Below, one piece after another: positions 34,630-47,297 of a DNA stretch of 64,000 nt; position 1 is the stretch's first letter; the number at the start of each line of letters is the position of its first letter. The position numbers were made by a program, and so were the translations under genes. The notes under the pieces are model-generated. The model did no database searches. It saw nothing but the letters and a program-made list of their open reading frames with translations, and had not been told where the DNA came from. The stretch comes from Terana coerulea (taxonomy: Eukaryota > Basidiomycota > Agaricomycetes > Polyporales > Phanerochaetaceae), in assembly GCA_024811115.1 (NCBI GenBank), contig JAKOGH010000700.1:41270-105269 (forward strand). The letters run 5' to 3'.

Positions 34630-37600
34630 GGCTAGCAACACCGCCGACTACAGATGAAGCGCATCCGCTCCTCGAGCTTAACTTCGCTCGTCACAACCAA
34701 ACGTGCCTTCAACTTTTTCCTGAGCATCTCGCTGGGCGGAATCTCGCGGACGTTTCCGAGTACCATACGGGCCTTCTGGTATCCAGGGAGTGCGAGGAAG
34801 GCTTCGACGCCCGAGAGACCTTGAGGTGTCGCAGCACGAGACGGAGCGGAACGCATCGCGCAGGCGAAGATTTCAGGAAGGTCGACAGGGATGGGAGGAG
34901 AAAGGAGGAAGAGCCTGAAGGCCAGACGAGAATGATTCGGTGACTATGTGTGAGAGAGGCTGGGCATGTCGGCACTAGGCTGACGCTCGAACTGTGATCT
35001 GAATGCGCTGAACCATCGTCGGTCTAAACCATTGAACGTCTCTGTCAACCAGCCACCTTCCTGGACCGCAATGAAATGGACGTACCCAAGAACTAAAGCT
35101 GTCAGCCCGTCTGAGGGTATGTGTCACATCGCACGTGCCTGTGACAGTCGCGACGTTTTGACCTCCAGTCGAAGGTTGGTATTTCGTAGCTCGTTTGTAG
35201 GCATAGGTCCTTGAGGCTTCACCAGACGTATATGCATGCGCTGAGAGGGGACTGCGAAACTCAGTAAGCTGCAAAATCAACAAGAAAAACCTGCGACGAT
35301 GGTCACTGCACCTTCCAGAGATTGGGCCAGTTGCGTCTTCTATTGTTCCTGAGCTTCATCTTCTTCGGCTATGTACCAGCTTTCGTGCCCGTGACCGGGG
35401 TCCAGATGACGGTAGGATCGCACACTGAGGTGTAGACCATTGTCCAGAATGTAGAAGCCGGCAACCTCAGCATGGCGAGCATAGTGGCTCTGTTATACAG
35501 GTTCAGTTCGACTTCAGAATTTCAAATGGAGATCTTCGTTTCGTTCCACTTCTAGGCGTCGCGTAGTATGGCGGAAAGTCATCGAGCGGAGCCGTTTACT
35601 CAGCGTCCACGCGAAAATCATACGACACAGCTGGAACCCACTACGGTGGCACTACCAACGCCTCGATCAGGGTGCGTTCCATGTGAACAGAACGTAGTAG
35701 ACGCACCGGTAGCTCAACGCCGACAAGTGTCCTTTCTAAATTTTCTCCGGGCCAATCGCTTCAATCGCTCAGCTTCCTACGAGCCATGGGGCAAATTGGC
35801 ACAGCGTCGCGAAAGCGCGATAAAAGTAGGTATTGATGTCTCCAGTTAACTCCGGGCAGGGGGACGTCATCCATAGGTACGCAGTCTGTAAGGAGTGTTG
35901 TTGGCGAGATAAAGTTGGGACGATGTCGAAAAGTCGTCTCGGAGCTCGTGAGACCAACTAGTGGGGTTATAAGTGATCTGTGCACGTTGCGGCCATCGAT
36001 GGAAGCGCACCATAAGGCACGACTTGAAGCGAGACTTTCAATGCCGATATGTCTAGTGCAAGTGGTTCATGTCGTTAGGAGAGTTCGCAGCGGTTGTCTG
36101 CACAGACTCGGACTCGGATAAGCGACAGCGCTCCAAATTGGGTTGTTTTATCAATATTTTGCCCGGAAATATAGGCAAAACTGAGGACAACACGAAGCCT
36201 ACAATACGAACGGATAAACATCACTGAGAAAATTTTGACATCACTGTGCATTGCGTTATCACTGGTCAGTCATTTCACTTCTGTGTTCAAGCTTCACAGG
36301 TGGGCCAAAAAGGCATAGCCAGCTAAAATGAGTCGGCCCAGGTTCGAACTGAGGACCTTCTGTGTGTTAGACAGATGCGATAACCAACTACGCCACCGAC
36401 CCTTGCAGCTGTCTCTCCAAGGTTAGTATCAACCTCATTCCTTCCGAGCCCGACTCTGACACTACTTATCCTTCTTGTATGTTGCTTGCGTGTATGAATT
36501 CCCCGTAATTCACCGCGAGTTAGCGCAGCAATGCTCCATGCTGGGCTTGTTTCCGACATCAAATCTATACGTTCGTGTAATCCATCAGCTCCTCAACCAC
36601 AATACTTCATGATCACTGACGCGTAATACTTCAGAACCAATTCAGAACGCCCTCATGGGCCTATGTGGTAGCCTGGACTCTGGGCTTCTGTTCGGCTTAT
36701 ATCTTGTCAAATGCCGTATCGATGCCTGCTATTCCTTCGGTGCAACTACGACTACCCAAGCCACAGCCGCCGACGCCGTAGCCATCGGCTGAGGTGCAAT
36801 TGCCTCGCAATCAACCCGTGGCAGCTTGTGCTGCACCACCACGCGCGATTGGAGTACGTCACGTTTTGCACGCCGGCCTATTGCAGCTGTGGCCCAGGTG
36901 TGGCCCCAAGACGTTTTCAAGCCGGGGCGTTGAGCAATGGGCCCAGTGAAGGGTTGATAAGCGGTTCCGTACGCTTCGAGAGAATGGAGGTTGAAAGTGG
37001 AATGTGCTCACTTTGTGAGTACTTCTTGCATCGCGGATGTACTTGTGAGACTGACCGCGCGGAACTGTGAAGCAGACCATCTCATGGATAATGCTCCAAC
37101 AACGAATTGCCGTATCACACGCCAGCTCATGGGCGCTATGTATTGAGGTGGATCGAGACGACGCAACATCTACTCTATACTGCTCAGCCTAGAGGAAGAC
37201 AATGCCAATACTGAAGATGCAATTACCGCAGAGATCATTTACGAACAAGACGTTAGGTACTCTCTTCAGCTTACACGGACTTACGCCAGCCTCATCGCTA
37301 GAAGGTCCTTAGACGAAGCAATTTTGCTGACCCTCTTCTCATTCTCTGTCTCAGACAACAAATTAGAGTTTCTTTGTTAGTCTAGACAGAATTGCATTAG
37401 TAAGCCTTCATGGTTATACACGCATATCATAGGTGAATAGCTGACATGCGTGTGCATATAGTGAGCGTCGAAAGCTGCCATCTCCTAGGCGGTGGAATGT
37501 TGTCGATGCCGGCGCTGCTACTCACGGCTGGCTATGTCACTGTCTACCGAATGGAATACGCGGTCCCTTCATCTCTACAAGGCGTGCCCATTACCCACCT

Positions 37601-39150
37601 CTTGGCTCATAAATGCATGGTCATGATTGTCTTGTCTCAACCTCCGCAAGCATTGGACATTGTGCGCCCTGGAATTTCCGATTTCTTGGACGATAGCTCG
37701 CAAATAGGTGGTGCTCGAGGTGCGGTTTGAATGCCTCGAGGGGCAAGGTGCAAGGGCCGGCGGAGACGATTACAGCGCTCGGAAAGGACGCGAGACTACA
37801 GAAGCGGTCCTTGTGGCGGTAATGAGGACCAAAGAAGTAAGCTGCTACGCACTCGACAGGTTTCCAAAAAATGTGACTCTTCCGTAGCGAGATTGTCGTG
37901 TTGTGTGCCCAAATAGCTTGGGCCACGGAGAACTCGCAATTGGCTAAGGTATTTCTCGATGCTCCTCATGGCGCTATATCTGTATACTCACTTACTGGAA
38001 GTTCTCCTTAGTACTGGTATGACAATGGATGCATATGAGAGGCTGACTCGAGCAAGAGTTGAGCAGGGAAAGGTTGGCGCTATGCTCGAGTCGCAAAACA
38101 CGACATATGGGGCTCATCAAGAGCAGGATTTGTGCTCGCCGCCATTTCAACTCGACGCCATCTCGCATCTTGACCACGGACGCCGTCCAAGATGTCCTGC
38201 GCTCGCAATATCGTCCGTCGGTTCGGTAACCGTACAGGCAACTGGTTCATGGTAGTATAAGGTCGACATCCGAATGCATCGCGGGCGTCTCGACGGACTT
38301 CGACTTGTACCTGACGTCGTCGGCGTTTTGCTCATTGTGCAAGAACCCAGGGAATTGCAGTTCGCAATATCATCTTTCGCCTGTAAGTTGACTCTGGATA
38401 CGACATCGTTGCCGAGAAGGCAGTCATCATCTCGCGGCGCGCGTACACCGAAATTCCGACCGGATGGGTTGTAAAGCAAGACTGTAGGGGATCCCGGTGT
38501 CTCTACCCACTGGCGGGACTGCGGTGAAACAAGTGCGTTGCTCTACGTGTGTTTAATTCTTGCAAAATATTGACTTAAAATACTACTTTGGCTAGCGCAA
38601 CGTCTGCGATCTGGTGCGCTCGTCATGCCTGTGCATACATCCACCCGGTCGTTCTGATTCACGAGCTCGCAGCTCAAGGCGCGAAGCGCTAGATGATTAA
38701 CTTAGGGGAGCAGCCCGATACCTCTTATCGTCTGTCGACGCTGCCTTCTTGTGCTCTGATGCCGAACAATCCCGCCCACTTCGCAAATTCCGCTCTCATC
38801 GTTACCGCTCGTGTGTTCACCGTGACAAACATGTCCGTTATGCATGCTATGTCGCTGCCCAGCTTCATCCTCGTCTTTCAAGTCTCATCTCTTCCTTCGG
38901 CCTCGAGAAGCGTGAATTACTAGCCTCGAGGGTCGTCATGCACAATCGTTGGGGTTGGCCTCGCTTCGAGATCTTCCATACCGTCACATACACTGTTTCG
39001 TGGCGAAACCTTGACCAGCAGGAATTCTGGAGCTATCCAACCCTCCCAGCGTTCGGAAACCGCTGCCAAATGAGGGTGGTGAGATAAAAGGGTCCTCAGT
39101 GTGTACGTTTATCTGAGGCTCGTCATTTGCTGGAAGACTAACGGCTTTGT
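34630..39150. repeat. Large duplicated block, copy 1
   Basis: Starting at about ctagcaacaccg, this block aligns in order with 54963-59335, and its right part (from about 36950) with 61903-64000. Shared landmarks are ccttctggtat...aggaaggcttcg (34760/55100), the tRNA region, ttgcacgccggcctattgca (36868/57026), gtgagtacttcttg (37015/57172) and agcccgacacctctcatc-like stretches (38710/58890). A small minus-strand gene may be included: SGVEAFLALPGYQKARMVLG at about 34800, matched by DAEAFLALPVYQKARVVLAN at about 55140. An exon-like segment 37084-37256 contains an in-frame stop at 37144. No intact protein gene is supported. Confidence 0.8.
36329..36402 (-). tRNA. tRNA-Val (anticodon AAC)
   Basis: On the minus strand the 7-bp acceptor stem is GGGTCGG with CCGACTC (one G-U pair), followed by discriminator A. 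The D-arm is GCG...CGC with the loop AGTTGGTTA. The anticodon arm is TCTGT-CTAACAC-ACAGA, giving anticodon AAC, and no intron is needed. The variable loop is AGGTC, and the T-arm is CTCAG-TTCGAAC-CTGGG. The TTCGAAC supplies the B box. A T run follows on the transcribed side (CATTTTAGC), as expected for Pol III termination. All helices pair, so the gene is judged functional. Confidence 0.95.
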
Positions 39151-40439
39151 TCTTGCGCAAGTCTAGTCTCGTTTGATATCCCAGCCGCTTGTTTGAGGGG
39201 GCTGTCCATCATTGGGGTTCTTTGTTTCGAAATGCCTGAACACTGGTAAGACGACCGCCGTGGGAGACGGAGACCCAGTGCTGATTATCAATGACCTAGC
39301 CGCAGGACGAGCCTTGGGAACCATGCCCCTCGTTGTGATGGGTGTCACGCTGGGTTGCCGCCTTGTGAGAGTCAAACGTTGGGGACTGGTATGTATTGTT
39401 CCCGCTACCCATACTCATAGTGCATACTCATCCTGTTTATGCGCATTCTGTAGAAGAGTACGCCCAGCAAAACTCAACTTGCTTAGAGATCTGCCCGAGG
39501 TTGTCCTTAAAACCTGGGCTCGTCCCATCTCAGCTGGACGCGACACCGCCCGCCTGTGAGTGGTCGCTTCACGACAAAACGTCCGGCAATAGATACCTAC
39601 CACATTGGTCCTGAGAACGGAAGCAAGTCGAGGATTTCGAACTCCTCCCATCCAGGGTCCCACGCTCACAGTGGCTGGGCAGATCATATGTGCCTCCTTC
39701 TCCATAGATGCGGACAAGGGCAGGTCGGAGAAACTTGGCAGCCTCGTGGTCATTATGTTTTGGAGCCCTCACTTGCCCGAATACCGTATTCGGACTCACA
39801 ACATAGGCCGAACCAGGCCCAGCGTCGCTGTAGATGGACCCACAAGCGCAAGTGAGAAAATCAACGAGTAAGTAAGCAGGATACAAACATTGCATTGTCG
39901 AATATCTTATAACCCTTCTCCTCCAGACTCAACATTCCCAACCACCTAGCTCGACCCGTTCCCCAAGTTACTTCACTTGGTCGCATTCCTTTGTATCTCG
40001 TAGACCACACCATCGCCCGTTCTCCACGGCCGTTGAGTTGAGCCTACCCTTTCTTCCAGTAAAATGGCACAGGCTTCAATACGAAAGCCATCCTCGCCGT
40101 CCATAACTTTCCTCCATTGATGACTACCATTGATTAAATGTCCGACTACAGACCAAAGAAGGAAACCACGGTACGAAGGCGGAAGGTCCGTCACGACGCG
40201 TTTGTTGGTAGCGAGCGCGTGTGGCAGAGAGCCGTTCGATGGATGAGCGAGATTGCGAGCGAATACGGTGCCAAAGAGAACCCGATGAAGAACCCTCGTC
40301 CGTCCGGACATGTGGCATTATACAATCATAGCGTTTTCCAACGCTCTCAACTGACAGACCTTGTAGGTCCCTTCTCCGCGCTGTGAAAAAACAAATGTCC
40401 TGCCAATAGGCATGACTTGGGGCGTCATGCGGACATCCA
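39151..40439. other. 1.3 kb without a supported gene
   Basis: The region lies between the large block and the second zinc-finger remnant. Plus-strand ORFs at 39212-39559 and 39605-39871 have no recognised domain. From 40320 the sequence is shared with 27330-27420. Confidence 0.4.
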
Positions 40440-41800
40440 TACCCCGCCCAGACTGCGAGTTTCAGTTCGACTTGTCATTGTTCCGCTACTTACCAAGTAC
40501 GTCGTGTAGAAAAATGGCGCTGTTCCTATCCTGGCTGTACTCACGCGACAGCGCACAAAATGAATCTGAACCGCCACATCCGTAGTTTCCAGTGAGTCAG
40601 CCTCGCGCGAGTCATACGCGATGCCAAGTCTTACATGTGAGATGTAGTACCTTCGAAATGATCCAATGTGCCGTGTCTTAAATGCCGGCGTCGGGTAGAA
40701 GACAACTTACGCCTGTGTCTATGAATGCAAGGACGACTCGGAAATGACGAGCCACAAGCAGACCATTCATGGTTGGCCCAGACGGCCAGAGAAGACCAAG
40801 AGGAGGCCACACTGCGTCACGGCTGCGATGAAGAACGTGGAGTATGTTCCTTGCGACAAGGAAGGGAACTGCAGCTAGCCTGCGGGGATTACGGTATCAC
40901 ACACGGTAGTCGTTCGACGCGTTCCGCAGACTAAAGCGCTCCGCACTGCTCAAAGCAAGTTGACGGCATCGTCCCCGGGGTGCCACCATTATCGCCCATG
41001 TCGATTGCGTCGTCGGCACCGAGCTTGTCGCCTCTCACATCTCCTGCACCGTCTACACCACACTGGCTACCCTTCACTCCAGCTACCTCGCCATCTGCCT
41101 CATCATATCCATGCGAGGGCATGCTCTCTCCGCCGGCACCCCAGTACTCGCAGCTGAAGCCTGTTACCACTCAGTTCGGGATGAACGCCGATTATGGGCG
41201 AGCTCAGCCTCGCAGGCACTTATGAACACATGGCCGCCACCAGCCCCACAGCCACACCTCCAGCCAACCTTGGCTCAGTCCGAACACGTCCGTGCACACA
41301 AGCACCGCTTCCAGGCGTGTCGACACCGCTGCAGCTGGCTTAGTGTTCTCCGTTCCCGACTCTTCAGCCACTTGGTGCGACCCCGCCGACGCTCGCCCTG
41401 CCAACGAGCTGGAACTCTGCGTATCTCATCCGTTCTTTGTCTCCCGCGCCCTTGGATATCTCATCTCGAGTCTTACCGCCGCTGATGAAGACGAGGCCGA
41501 GTCAAGCTCCGTACTTCACGGGGATTCTCGCTTGCGACTCACATGTGCTGGTTTCTGTGCCTAGTCCCAAATCCATTTTCACATCGACTGCCTGTCACTT
41601 CCAGCACGACCATCAACTTGAAGCTGCCCTCGCTGCTCTCAAGGACCGTCATCGCGGCCTCAAGTGCGAGACCATGGAGCAAGACAAACGCAGTGAAGCC
41701 GACAGCGACGGTGGGACCGAGACCGCGATAGAGCTTCGCTTCGATGGGCCATGGCGAGGGCCGCTGAGTCGATCAACCCGTTCCCTAACGTGGGTTCGCC
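40440..41800 (+). pseudogene. C2H2 zinc-finger gene remnant, copy 2
   Basis: The finger exon at about 40513-40585 reads RCSYPGCTHATAHKMNLNRH followed by IR, a complete C-x4-C-x12-H half-finger ending at a cgtag site. The next exon (40697-40800) reads YACVYECKDDSEMTSHKQTI followed by HGWPRR and a basic tail, like the last finger of polypore C2H2 transcription-factor-like proteins. The zinc ligands are better kept than in copy 1. However, an early in-frame TAG follows EGNCS near 40877 and the downstream part is not open in one frame. The DNA is alignable to 27340-28850 throughout. Confidence 0.6.
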
Positions 41801-42299
41801 CCTAGCTGGTGAAGGAACTTATATAAGTACTTAGGCGGTGTCATATTGATCTTACACTGCTCAATGATAGTTGGAGTCGAGGTTATCTGAGGTACACATA
41901 ACATGCTTTGTGATCGCGTGCATAGTACTACAACAAACATGATACATACACCGCCAATTTCCGTTGAGGTACTCGGAAGATAGGCGCGGCATGTTCTGAC
42001 AAGGTGTCGAGTGATCTGGCAACCAGGCTGCCGGCGGCTACCAAGCATCTTTTCCCATCAGGTTGTCTTCATGTGCGCAACACCTAGTTTCAATATACTC
42101 GCTCAGGTCTTGGCAGGATAGAGCTCGAGCTGATGAACGTCAAATCATCAATGTCGTGACCAGTGGAATGGATACATTCTCAGCAGATGTACATATCAGG
42201 TTGGGGACAGGAATGTCCCGAGCTTGCGTCCAGCTGTTCGCTATCACATCTCAGTCAGACGAGATCACAGCTATGTGGTAGCTCGCACACATGTGCTCT
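41801..42299. other. 3' flank of the transposase gene
   Basis: About 500 bp of spacer that probably includes the right-hand terminal region of the DNA transposon. I could not define a terminal inverted repeat by eye. Confidence 0.35.
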
Positions 42300-45200
42300 T
42301 CAGGTCCAGGTGTATGTATAATAGAGATACAAATATAATATAATACACACGCATATACCCAGGCTCTCAGCCCAAACCAGAGGCCCTACTCGCATCCTTT
42401 TGGCCTGTTTTTTGCGAGCGCGAGTTTCGGCCGCCTTAGCCTGGGCTTCTGCGCGTTTGGCAGGACCAGAGACTTGCAACTGTTGCGCACACTCTCTATG
42501 AAGCTCGGCACGGTCCTTTGTGCCGGAGATGGGCACTGGGGCGGTCAAGTGCCGAGGAAGGGTCTTGCGAATGAGCGACGCGTTGTGGATAGCGTGAAGG
42601 TTGATAATACAGCGCTTAAGTGGGCTGTGCACGACCGCGTCCTGGGTGCGTAGCGTAACTCGGCGTTCTTGAACCACTGGAGCTATGTTGGAGATTGTAC
42701 ATGCCGCGGTCGCGCAGTCATGTTGAGCGTTGAACACGAATAAGATGTCCTGATTTGAAGCGTTAGCAGGTGCTTGGAAGATGACATAGCGGCATACCTT
42801 TGGGTGCACCAAGCAGAAAGCTTCCCCTTCTGACGACGTTAGGACGGGCATGTCCAAACGCGAGTCATTGACATCCTCAACAACGTATTGTTCGACAATG
42901 ACGCCGGCGCCGGCGATGCCAGCCCCCGAGGTAGCTGATGCAGGTGCCACGATCGCTGCTATTCGTCCTGCGCAGACGTCCGGCTGATGATCACAGAAAT
43001 GTCAGAGGCATCCGGGAAAGAGAGTCGAAAAGTAAGGTTCTTACCGCATTCGCCCCTGCGTCCGACAGGACTGGCACTGAATGTTCTGGCCGTACTCGGT
43101 AGAAAATCCACGAACCAGTCTGGCATTCATCGCCCGATTGTGCGACGACATACTTGCCAAACATCCATTCAGGCTCGTCGTCCACTGTGCTTGTCTGGGA
43201 GCTCCATGCCGGGGGTGAGAGCGACAGCGGCAAACATCCTGCTTGAAGAGTTTCGCGCCATGTGAGAGGCTTCTTCTTCGCACGGATGTTATCGGCCGTT
43301 CTCTTCTCACGAGACTCCAGCTGGATAAAGGCTGTCAAGTTGACGCAGCCAAGGCCTTGAGCACTTCCCCTCCAGTCGCACGAACTATAGACTCACTTGC
43401 TCTATGGCGCTCTGACGGTGCACCGGCCCATCCAAGGCGGCGTTGCAGGTCAGGGTGGCGTGAGAGGAAGTCTCGCACTTCCACGCCGGCGCGGATGTAA
43501 TCTCCCTCGGCGCTCTTCCACCACCCACCGCTCACTTGGTGTTTGAACCTCTCGAGATTGGCCAGTGAGTCTGCAATGTCATGGCTTGGTGACTGGTGGT
43601 TTGAAAGGATGCTGCACAGGCGAAAGATGGCATTCCAACATTCAAAAATCTCGGTAGAGTAGATGATCGCGGGGCCGTGATTTCGAATGTCGGGTATGAT
43701 GTGGGGTAAGGTATGTAGTTTCGGTTTCTCTGTGATACGAGCTGGATCAATGGATGCCCAGATATCCAGCATGTTGTCGATGAGTATCTCAAGGTCAGCC
43801 TGAGATGAGAGCATGAGAATAGGAAATCGCAGCAGCAGTAGCAAGGCACTTACAAGGTATGTTTCCATATCCTCAATGGTATGGTACCATAGCATGGCAC
43901 CCAGCTTGCCGGCAGCATTCCATAAGCTCACTAGTTTCTCATCGTATAGGTTGCCATAGAGCTGGAAGATGCCAACTTGCTGTAGAGCCTTGAAGTGTTT
44001 GCCCACGAGGGCGCTCTTGTACTTCGTCAAGTAGTGGCCGCTGAATTGGAAAGAGAGTTAACCCATCGACTGACAAACTTTGAAGCCGGACTGCAAGCAG
44101 ACGCAGCTGTTCGTCGGACCAGCTTGTGTGACTCCGATGCCACACGTACTTCTCACCGCCAAGCAACCAAGTGTGAAGGATTTCGACCCATCAGCAAAGT
44201 TGCATTGGCGCTGAGCGGTACTGACAGGTACTGATGAAGCCATCTCAGCGCGCTTCAGTCCCTTCAGTGCCGTCAGCGCCCGCCAGTCTCAGTAGTCGAT
44301 TTGAGCGCTCTCAGACGTTTTTGACCCCTCTTGCATCCGACTCTTGCAGCAAAGCTTCGGTGAGTAAACCATTATCATTCACGTCCAGCATAGATTATGA
44401 AACAAGAGGAACTAAGAAAATACAAAATCTAGTAAAAGTCCGGCTTCAGCAGGGCTCGAACTTCGGTCCCAAACTGTTCGTCAGTGCTCTCAGTGCCCGT
44501 CAGCGCTCATCAGTCGTCAGCGCTTGTACGTTTTGCTGATGCCGTCGTATCTCGATGAACGTTAAGCCCTGGTATCTCGTAAGTTCTTCGGCATTCACTA
44601 TTGCCGACTATTGTGCAGCGACTCACCACTGAATGACTCCTCGTTTTCTAGACAGATGTTGTAATGATCCCCAGGTCGAAGCTGCTTTCGGAGTGCTGCG
44701 TTGGACAGTCAAGTTAACTTTGTGAAGTCATGCCGAGAGACCAGCGAATGAAATAGACCTACGCGATTCAGGAGGCAGCGCATCGTAACGGTGAGGGGGC
44801 TGTTGATACAACCAGCTGAGCTGATCTTTCTTCAAAGTAGCGAGAACGTCGTCTTGCACTTTGAGACGTGCTTCACCCGTAAGCTTCTTGTTGCGTAGTC
44901 GTTCGTCACGGGTGTCGGCGCCATGCAGGCGAGCATGCCGGAGCTCTCGACCTCTGACAAGCAGTTGATCGATCCAGTGCTGAGCGATCGCGTCTTTGAC
45001 GCCGCTCTTGGTTTGCATCTCCGTGACTGTTTTCTCGACGCCCAGCGTAGCGGCGTCTATTTGAGCTTTCACTTCTGCTAACGTTTCCTTTGGAGTCCTC
45101 GGTTTTCCTGGCTAAGCGTAGTTATGTTGTCTTCAGTGTGCTGTTTCCTTTCAAAACCAGAAGGTACGTACTGAAAATAATTCCTCATAGCCAGCATCTG

Positions 45201-47297
45201 ACTCCACGTGCTGGGCAGTGCCTCCAATTTTGCATCGTCGACAGAATGAGTTACCATGCAGGCCAATATGGGAACACAGCTCTGCCTGCTGTGGGTTATC
45301 TGCCGGCTTCAAACGGGGAATGACTCGGAACAGTATTTCCTGTTCGAGCATACAGTCGTAAGCGAGATTCCACTTGTTCTGCCCGACACTTTCTGACAGT
45401 GCATCCAGCTGCTCGAGGGCAGACGCGTCCTGCGACGTTGAGCAGAAGCGAACGAAATATTCTTGCTGAAGCTTTCGATGCGGTATGTTCATATTTGCGA
45501 CATAAATGTTGGTGTGCGGGTTGTACTGCTTGGTGCGATTGCCCGAGACATCATCCGCCCACGTCATAAGGCCAACAGTAAAAGTTGGACGACCACGGGC
45601 AATTTGTCGAGTAGGATGGGGCATTTGCGCCACCCACCCAGGGGAGCCATCTATGTCAGCAGTAAGTAAACTTTGAACATCAGGTAACAAGGTAGTAACT
45701 TACCTGCGAAATCAAAGCGCGGCATACCTTCCAATTCCAAATCCAGATAGCTTGCTTGGAGGTCCGCGCAGTTAATCCGTATGTAATTTTCTGTCTTCAG
45801 GGCCATACGTCCGGTAGATTGCTCACAAGTAAGCAGAAAGGCGTCCGCGCAGTATCGCTCAGTTTTGTCGGACTCAACAATGCAGATCCATCGCATTGGA
45901 ATCACATACTGTCCACTGCGCAAACGAGCGACTTCCTTGATATAGAAATGTTGGTCAGGTGCGTTTTCAAAGTCTGCCCACATTTGTTGCAGAAGGTCCT
46001 CATCTTCTGTCATTAGCCTTTCTGCTTCGTATACTTCGCTTATTCCAGTTGAAGACACTTGAACAAACGGACGAATGTGTGGGCGCACTAACGGGTTGGC
46101 CCAATCCTATTGAGACGTTCCATCAGCGTATGCTGGTATTTCTTAGTGCACTCGTTTACTTACTAATCGGAGTGTCGTCACAGGGCTAACCGAGTAGAAT
46201 TCGTTACCCAGAGTCGAGACGTGCCGCGTCGGTTGAACCGCTACCTCCTTTGACAGCCTTTCTTGCACACGCCGCAGCGCCGAAAACGAAGGTACGTTCG
46301 GTGTATGGCACAACTTCATCACCCACATAATCATCTTAAGTTGATCATCTGACAGGCGCAGGCGCGGGAGACTGTCAAGCAAGTCGAGCATGAACATCTG
46401 TTTGTGTCATTGAGTTCAAGCTAATCTGATGGACATCGAAGGTTGCCACTTACCGTCTTTGTCGTGTATGGTGCCCATGGTGAGTCATTATCAGCACTTA
46501 TGTGGCTTGGCCCAATGGGTGTCCCTTCATCCTCGTTCTCCTCTTCATCGTCCTCATCTTCCATGTCTGAATAGCAGCACATTCAGTAACACAGTGCTGT
46601 CTCCACGAAAACTGATATACTAACGCATTGTCCGCATTGCAGTGACAATATCCGGGATACTGGCGTCGTCTTCGCCATGGTACCTTCGTGAGTAATCCTC
46701 AAGTTCGTCTGCGCCACTAACTTCATTTGCAAGAAGACTATGCGAGAAGAAGTTGAGGCTGTCAATTTGACGAAGCAGCCGTGCGTGGTTGAGGGAGGGG
46801 GCCTCTTCTCCAGCAGAAAAGTGCATGGCTTTCCCATCTCTGGTCGTCAAGCCTATTCCCTGATCACCAATGACTAGGCCCTCGTACACGTCTTGCACTT
46901 CTGTACAGTCCATTTCGATGTCCTGATTTTCTGCGTCCAGGTCCATTGGCTCGGAAAACTGTCCCAATAATGACAGTTGCGCTGGACGTGCTTGCATGAT
47001 TTCTGATGGCGATGCAGCTGCTGCTGCTGGAGTAGCGTTGCCTGGGATGTCTTCCCAGTCGGCAATTGCAAGCTTGTGCTTCTCGGATGAAAGGTGCCCG
47101 TTCATGCTGGTTTTTTGAAGCCGTCCTTTGCTGTTGGGCCGAATTTACGCAGGCAGGCTTTGCAGCGAACCATCTGACTCTTGCCACCGCTTGAAGAGAC
47201 ATATTCAAGGGCTGCATACAGTCATGTGAGTGTTTGATTTCATTGATTTGTTTCTGAAACTGACCAGCAGGCAGAGTCTTTCTTTCTGCAGGCATTT
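42300..47297 (-). CDS. Large Plavaka/KDZ-type transposase
   Basis: This is a multi-exon gene reading leftward from MPAERKTLPA at 47297 to a stop at 42300. A BED/C2H2-like finger (VRCKACLRKFGPTAKDGFKK then MNGHLSSEKHKLA) begins the protein. Later exons carry PLVRPHIRPFVQVSSTGISE, GLMTWADDVSGNRTKQYNPH, LLQQ/KLQQEYFVRFCSTSQDAS, RLKPADNPQQAELCSHIGLH and NSFCRRCKIGGTAQHVESDA. Then follow LEILIDNMLDIWASIDPARI, YSTEIFECWNAIFRLCSILS and SNHQSPSHDIADSLANLERF, and near the end FVFNAQHDCATAACTISNIA. This set of motifs belongs to the large agaricomycete transposase group that I know as Plavaka/KDZ-like; the group name is from memory. A frame break lies in the T6 run 47111-47116, where one more base joins GFKK to TSMNGHLSS. 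The intron at about 44044-44626 is about ten times the usual size because of an insertion. Confidence 0.82.
44208..44526. mobile_element. Nested non-autonomous element in a transposase intron
   Basis: The two ends start with the same gcgctgac/gcgctgag sequence in inverted orientation. They are rich in degenerate inverted copies of actgac, tcagtgc and cagcgc (44208-44290 and 44470-44526). The insert lies wholly in the intron between the exons ending NICLENEESFS and starting LTKYKSALVGKHF, so the host gene could still be spliced. Target duplications are not clear. Inside, on the minus strand, gaagttcgagccctgc resembles a tRNA T-arm/B box. Confidence 0.5.

Noticed and set aside
36300..36420. Intron-containing or atypical tRNA
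   Set aside because: All four helices pair without an intron, and the anticodon loop is standard for Val(AAC).
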